From NCBI GenBank assembly GCA_900542165.1, contig UQMM01000008.1, positions 5,282 through 69,281 on the forward strand: DNA of 64,000 bases, in the 5' to 3' direction. A program made the translations under genes and the position numbers. The stretch comes from an uncultured Collinsella sp. (GTDB taxonomy: Bacteria > Actinomycetota > Coriobacteriia > Coriobacteriales > Coriobacteriaceae). This document shows positions 60,928 to 64,000 of this stretch, one piece after another. Under the pieces are notes generated by a model. It was given only the letters and a program-made list of their open reading frames with translations. It searched no databases and had not been told where the DNA came from. Positions within the stretch are counted from its first letter, which is position 1. Every line of letters starts with the position of its first letter.

Positions 60928-63900
60928 ATGTCTGTTCGAATCTATACCACCAATGCCGGCACGGATTTGAGCGATGCCGAGTCGGCGCTGCTTGCCGACC
61001 TTATTGCCCGCCACGCGCGTGCCGTGTTGCTGGCGCCAACGTTTGCCGAGCTCGACCTGTGCCGTCATGATGCGGCGGAAGCCGGGATTTCGCTGGGTAT
61101 TGACTACAAGACGCCTACATCGTGGCTTCGCTCGCTTTGGGAGCTTTTGGGCGACGGGCGCGGTTTCGTCGACAACCTGCAGCGCCAGATGCTGTTTTCG
61201 GACATGGTCACGCGTCTCGACGATGCCGATCTGCAGCCGCTTTCGCGCAGCCAGGGCACGGTGCGCATGCTCGCGCGCATGGCCCGCGACGTGCTGCCGG
61301 GTGTGGCGGGGACGGGTGCCGAACGATGCCGTGGCGACAACTGCCAGCCGGAGCCAAAAAGCGATGCCGAGGCTCGTGTGTTCGAGCTTTTGCGCGCCTA
61401 CGCGGGCGGTTTGGACCGTCGAGATATGGTCGAGCCCTGTGAGGCGGCCGACATTATGGCCGGTGCCCTGGCCGATAGCCTGCCGGCGTGCACCCGCGCC
61501 GTATGCGTGCGCGGTATCATGTCGTTTACGCACGGTCTGCTCGAGCTGCTGTCTGCCGTGGCGAACAATGGGGGAGAGGTCGTCGTGCTGCTTGCCCGCG
61601 AGCAGGCGGCGATGCGCGAGGAGCTTGCCGCGGCATTTGATGCCCGCGGTGTGCTGTTTGGGGCCGCGCCGCTGGAGGAGGACGCCGTCGCGTCTGATGC
61701 CGCTTGCGGGACCGCCGCTCAGCCTGCCTTTATTGAGGTCGCCGGCCCCCATGCCCGTGCCCATGCTTATGCGGACGCCATCGATAAGTTGGTGAAATCG
61801 CACAAGGAGTCCAAGGCCGATAAAACTACTGCAACGCCCGCCGACCCCGTGCGCGTGCTCGTTGTTTCTGCCCGGGCACCCCAGCTGTTCGGTGAGCTCG
61901 CCTCTCGTCTGGCGGCTCGTCATATCGCCGCCGAGACAGCTGAGTTCACGGCGTTTTCCCAATCCATTGCGGGCAGGCAGTTTGCGGCGCTTGCCGGTCT
62001 GATCGAGCGTATGAAGGCCGCCGATGAGGGCATGGCGTCAAAGACCGAGTGGTGGCCCGCGCCGGAGCTTACCGACTGGATCTACAGTCCGCTTTCGGGC
62101 GCTGATGCCGTCAATGCCCGTACCTTCGATAAGAATATACGTCTCTCGCGCAGCAAGACTACCGCGGGCGTTAAGAGCCTGCTGCAGAGTGTCCAAGGCC
62201 AGGTGAGGGGCGCGCGCAAGGCGGCGAGCGACGATAACTGGTTTAAGAACGTACCGTGTGTGGTCTCGGACGTGTTCCAGGCGCTGTGGCGTGACAAGCC
62301 CGTGACGGCGCTCAAGGCCATGCTTGCCGTTGCCGAGGCGTTGCCCGATCGCTCGCTGGGCAGCTTGGATGGCCAGGCCCGTCGCCAGGCGGAGGTAGCC
62401 CTGCTGCGCCACGCCATCGACATCCTTATGAACGGCGCCCGCGCGCTCGACGTGTCGCAGGCCGCGACCGTGCCCGTGCTCGATGGCATTCGCACCAAGG
62501 TGGACAAGCGTAGCACCGCCTACGATTACGAGACCCACGAGGTTGACCGTGCGCCACGTGCCCAGGTTCGTTTTGCTTCGCTTGCCGACGCGGCGGCTCT
62601 GCGCCCCGGCAGCTACGATGCCGTGCTGTTTGCCGATGTCGATCTGGACAGCTATCCACTCTCGCACGAGGAGGGACCGCTGGCTACGCTGACGGCGAGC
62701 CTTGGTCGCGAGGGCGTGACGCTTGAGCCCGCGGCCCTGCTGCGCGTGCGCTTTGGTCACGCGATGCAGGCGGCACGCGGCCCGGTTGCGCTTGCCCGCG
62801 TGACGCACGATCGCCAAGCGCGCGAGTGCTACCCGGCTGCCGTGTGGACCGAGTTGCGGGCGCATGCCGAGGCCGCTGAAGCTGCTAGGGAAGCTGACGC
62901 CGACAAGGCCGCTGACGACGCTAAGACCACTGGTGACGCTAAGGCCGCTGGCGCCGACAAGGCGAAGTGCGTGGGTGAGGGTGATATCGTAAAGGACTTC
63001 GATCCCGCGGCAGGCGAAGGTCTCAAGCGCGAGCGCGTGACCTGTGAAGCCCCTCAGCATCTGAGTGCCGAGGCCGTGCCGTATTTGGTCCTGCGTCGTC
63101 GCGATGGCGAGGGCGAGGACGCGCCGCTCGTGCCGCGCCTGACGTCCGCCTCGCAGATCGAGGCCTATTCCACCTGCCCGCTGTGCTGGTTCGTCTCGTA
63201 TCGCGTCAAACCTCAGTCCATCGATGCGGGCTTTGGCAACATGGAGAAGGGCAACTTTGTCCATGACGTGCTGGAGCACTTGCATGCACGTCTTCCGCAG
63301 GAGGGCATGGAGCGCGTGACGCCCATGAATCTGCCGCGCGCGAAGGAGCTGCTGCACGAGGTCTTTGCCGAGACCCTGGCCGAGCACGCCGGCAAGCGCG
63401 GTACCGAGGGCCCGCTGGTGCCGCTCTCTCCAGTGGAGGAGCGCCAGGCGGCCGAGATCTTGCCGCAACTGGAGGGCGTGCTCGCCTACGAGTCCGAGGC
63501 GCTCGCGCCCTTCGCGCCGCGCTACCTGGAGTTTGCGTTCAACGAGCTCCAGGTCGAGTATGCCGGCTGGCCGCTCGGCGGGCGCATCGACCGCGTGGAT
63601 GTGGACGCCGAGAACCGCGCTGTGGTGATTGACTACAAGCATCGTTCGGGTGTCGAGGAGTTTAAGCTCGCCGACCCCACGGTGCGCGACGAGGAGTCGG
63701 GCGAGGCCCCCATCGACGATCCGCGCTGGCTGCCACCCCATACCCAGACACTCATCTACGCGCAGGCCATGCGCCGGGCGCTGGGTCTAGATGCCCGTGC
63801 GGCGCTCTATTTTTCGACCAAGGGCGGCAAGCCCGCACTGCGTGGTGCCGCAAGTGCCGAGTTGCTCGAGGAAGAGCGCGGCGACGGCCGCATTCCGGGC

Positions 63901-64000
63901 CTTAAGAAGGGCTTTCCGGGCGAGGGCGGCAACATGGACTTCGATGCGCTGCTCGACCGCGTGGAGGCCGGCATCGCCGAGCGCTTGCGCGAACTCGAGG
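60928..64000 (+). CDS. AddB/RecB-type PD-(D/E)XK nuclease, truncated by the window end
   Basis: 1024 codons are open to the window edge. The C-terminal nuclease core is visible: the SASQIEAYSTCPLCWFVSYR start (with a Cys as in Fe-S-linked AddB nucleases), GNFVHDVLEHLH, GGRIDRVD and VVIDYKHRSG supply the H..D..DxK catalytic set. The first 600 residues are the inactive-helicase-like part. AddB works with the helicase AddA, usually the next gene, to resect DNA ends for recombination. An Ala/Asp/Lys-rich low-complexity linker lies at about 62868-62970. GGAGGA precedes ATG 60928. Confidence 0.85.
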   Translation, partial: MSVRIYTTNAGTDLSDAESALLADLIARHARAVLLAPTFAELDLCRHDAAEAGISLGIDYKTPTSWLRSLWELLGDGRGFVDNLQRQMLFSDMVTRLDDADLQPLSRSQGTVRMLARMARDVLPGVAGTGAERCRGDNCQPEPKSDAEARVFELLRAYAGGLDRRDMVEPCEAADIMAGALADSLPACTRAVCVRGIMSFTHGLLELLSAVANNGGEVVVLLAREQAAMREELAAAFDARGVLFGAAPLEEDAVASDAACGTAAQPAFIEVAGPHARAHAYADAIDKLVKSHKESKADKTTATPADPVRVLVVSARAPQLFGELASRLAARHIAAETAEFTAFSQSIAGRQFAALAGLIERMKAADEGMASKTEWWPAPELTDWIYSPLSGADAVNARTFDKNIRLSRSKTTAGVKSLLQSVQGQVRGARKAASDDNWFKNVPCVVSDVFQALWRDKPVTALKAMLAVAEALPDRSLGSLDGQARRQAEVALLRHAIDILMNGARALDVSQAATVPVLDGIRTKVDKRSTAYDYETHEVDRAPRAQVRFASLADAAALRPGSYDAVLFADVDLDSYPLSHEEGPLATLTASLGREGVTLEPAALLRVRFGHAMQAARGPVALARVTHDRQARECYPAAVWTELRAHAEAAEAAREADADKAADDAKTTGDAKAAGADKAKCVGEGDIVKDFDPAAGEGLKRERVTCEAPQHLSAEAVPYLVLRRRDGEGEDAPLVPRLTSASQIEAYSTCPLCWFVSYRVKPQSIDAGFGNMEKGNFVHDVLEHLHARLPQEGMERVTPMNLPRAKELLHEVFAETLAEHAGKRGTEGPLVPLSPVEERQAAEILPQLEGVLAYESEALAPFAPRYLEFAFNELQVEYAGWPLGGRIDRVDVDAENRAVVIDYKHRSGVEEFKLADPTVRDEESGEAPIDDPRWLPPHTQTLIYAQAMRRALGLDARAALYFSTKGGKPALRGAASAELLEEERGDGRIPGLKKGFPGEGGNMDFDALLDRVEAGIAERLRELE

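Overview
The window is a GC-rich actinobacterial chromosome segment. Gene content and order (ftsE-ftsX-rnr, a TPR protein overlapping smpB, split transketolase, gltBD, an [FeFe]-hydrogenase operon, many flavin and Fe-S proteins, no respiratory genes) suggest an anaerobic gut Coriobacteriia, most likely Collinsella. That assignment is by recognition of proteins, not by a database search.

Layout. 1-8065: end of prfB, a YitT membrane protein, a two-gene transketolase, ftsE-ftsX and RNase R. 8243-13351: a solitary serine recombinase, a VanZ-like protein, an Spx/ArsC-like protein, tRNA-Gln and tRNA-Glu, TPR protein-smpB, and a flavin reductase-rubredoxin pair. 13580-22259: mntH and gpmA on the minus strand, then gltB-gltD. 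22613-29148: a protein of unknown function, an amidohydrolase, a zinc-ribbon membrane protein, and a copper cluster (copA, copZ, csoR on the minus strand) with a likely CsoR box in the copA promoter. 29191-35166: a Ser/Thr kinase with a DUF6273-like exterior domain, an FHA protein and a DEAD-box helicase. 35790-42967: a flavodoxin-ferredoxin fusion, then a four-gene operon of a NuoF-tail/GltD-like flavoprotein, an [FeFe] hydrogenase, a lipoprotein and a fused ABC permease-ATPase, behind a structured leader. 43194-48416: an orphan RelB/DinJ-type antitoxin, a CPBP protease, and an AraC regulator divergent from a GH1 phospho-beta-glucosidase and its PTS transporter. 48543-64000: a YgiQ radical SAM protein, YoaK, an AT-rich patch with a tubby-like protein, lactaldehyde reductase, an M42 peptidase, a HipA-like kinase, mnmA, cysK with a divergent Rrf2 regulator, a holin-family membrane protein, a TrpR-like protein and the start of an AddB-type nuclease.

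The most unusual content lies between the genes. At least four families of palindromic repeats fill the intergenic spaces, each with its own fixed geometry. They include a 57-nt element in seven copies (15-nt arms, 27-nt spacer, three of them spaced 80-81 nt apart), a 67-nt element in two copies, and a GATCCGTTTTCC family whose copies often start in the T-tract of intrinsic terminators. The most striking are two hairpins of 123 and 130 nt (3442-3564 and 53882-54011). They share a 67-69 nt core but carry outer arms that differ between copies while staying self-complementary. No transposase of the REP-associated type is in the window.
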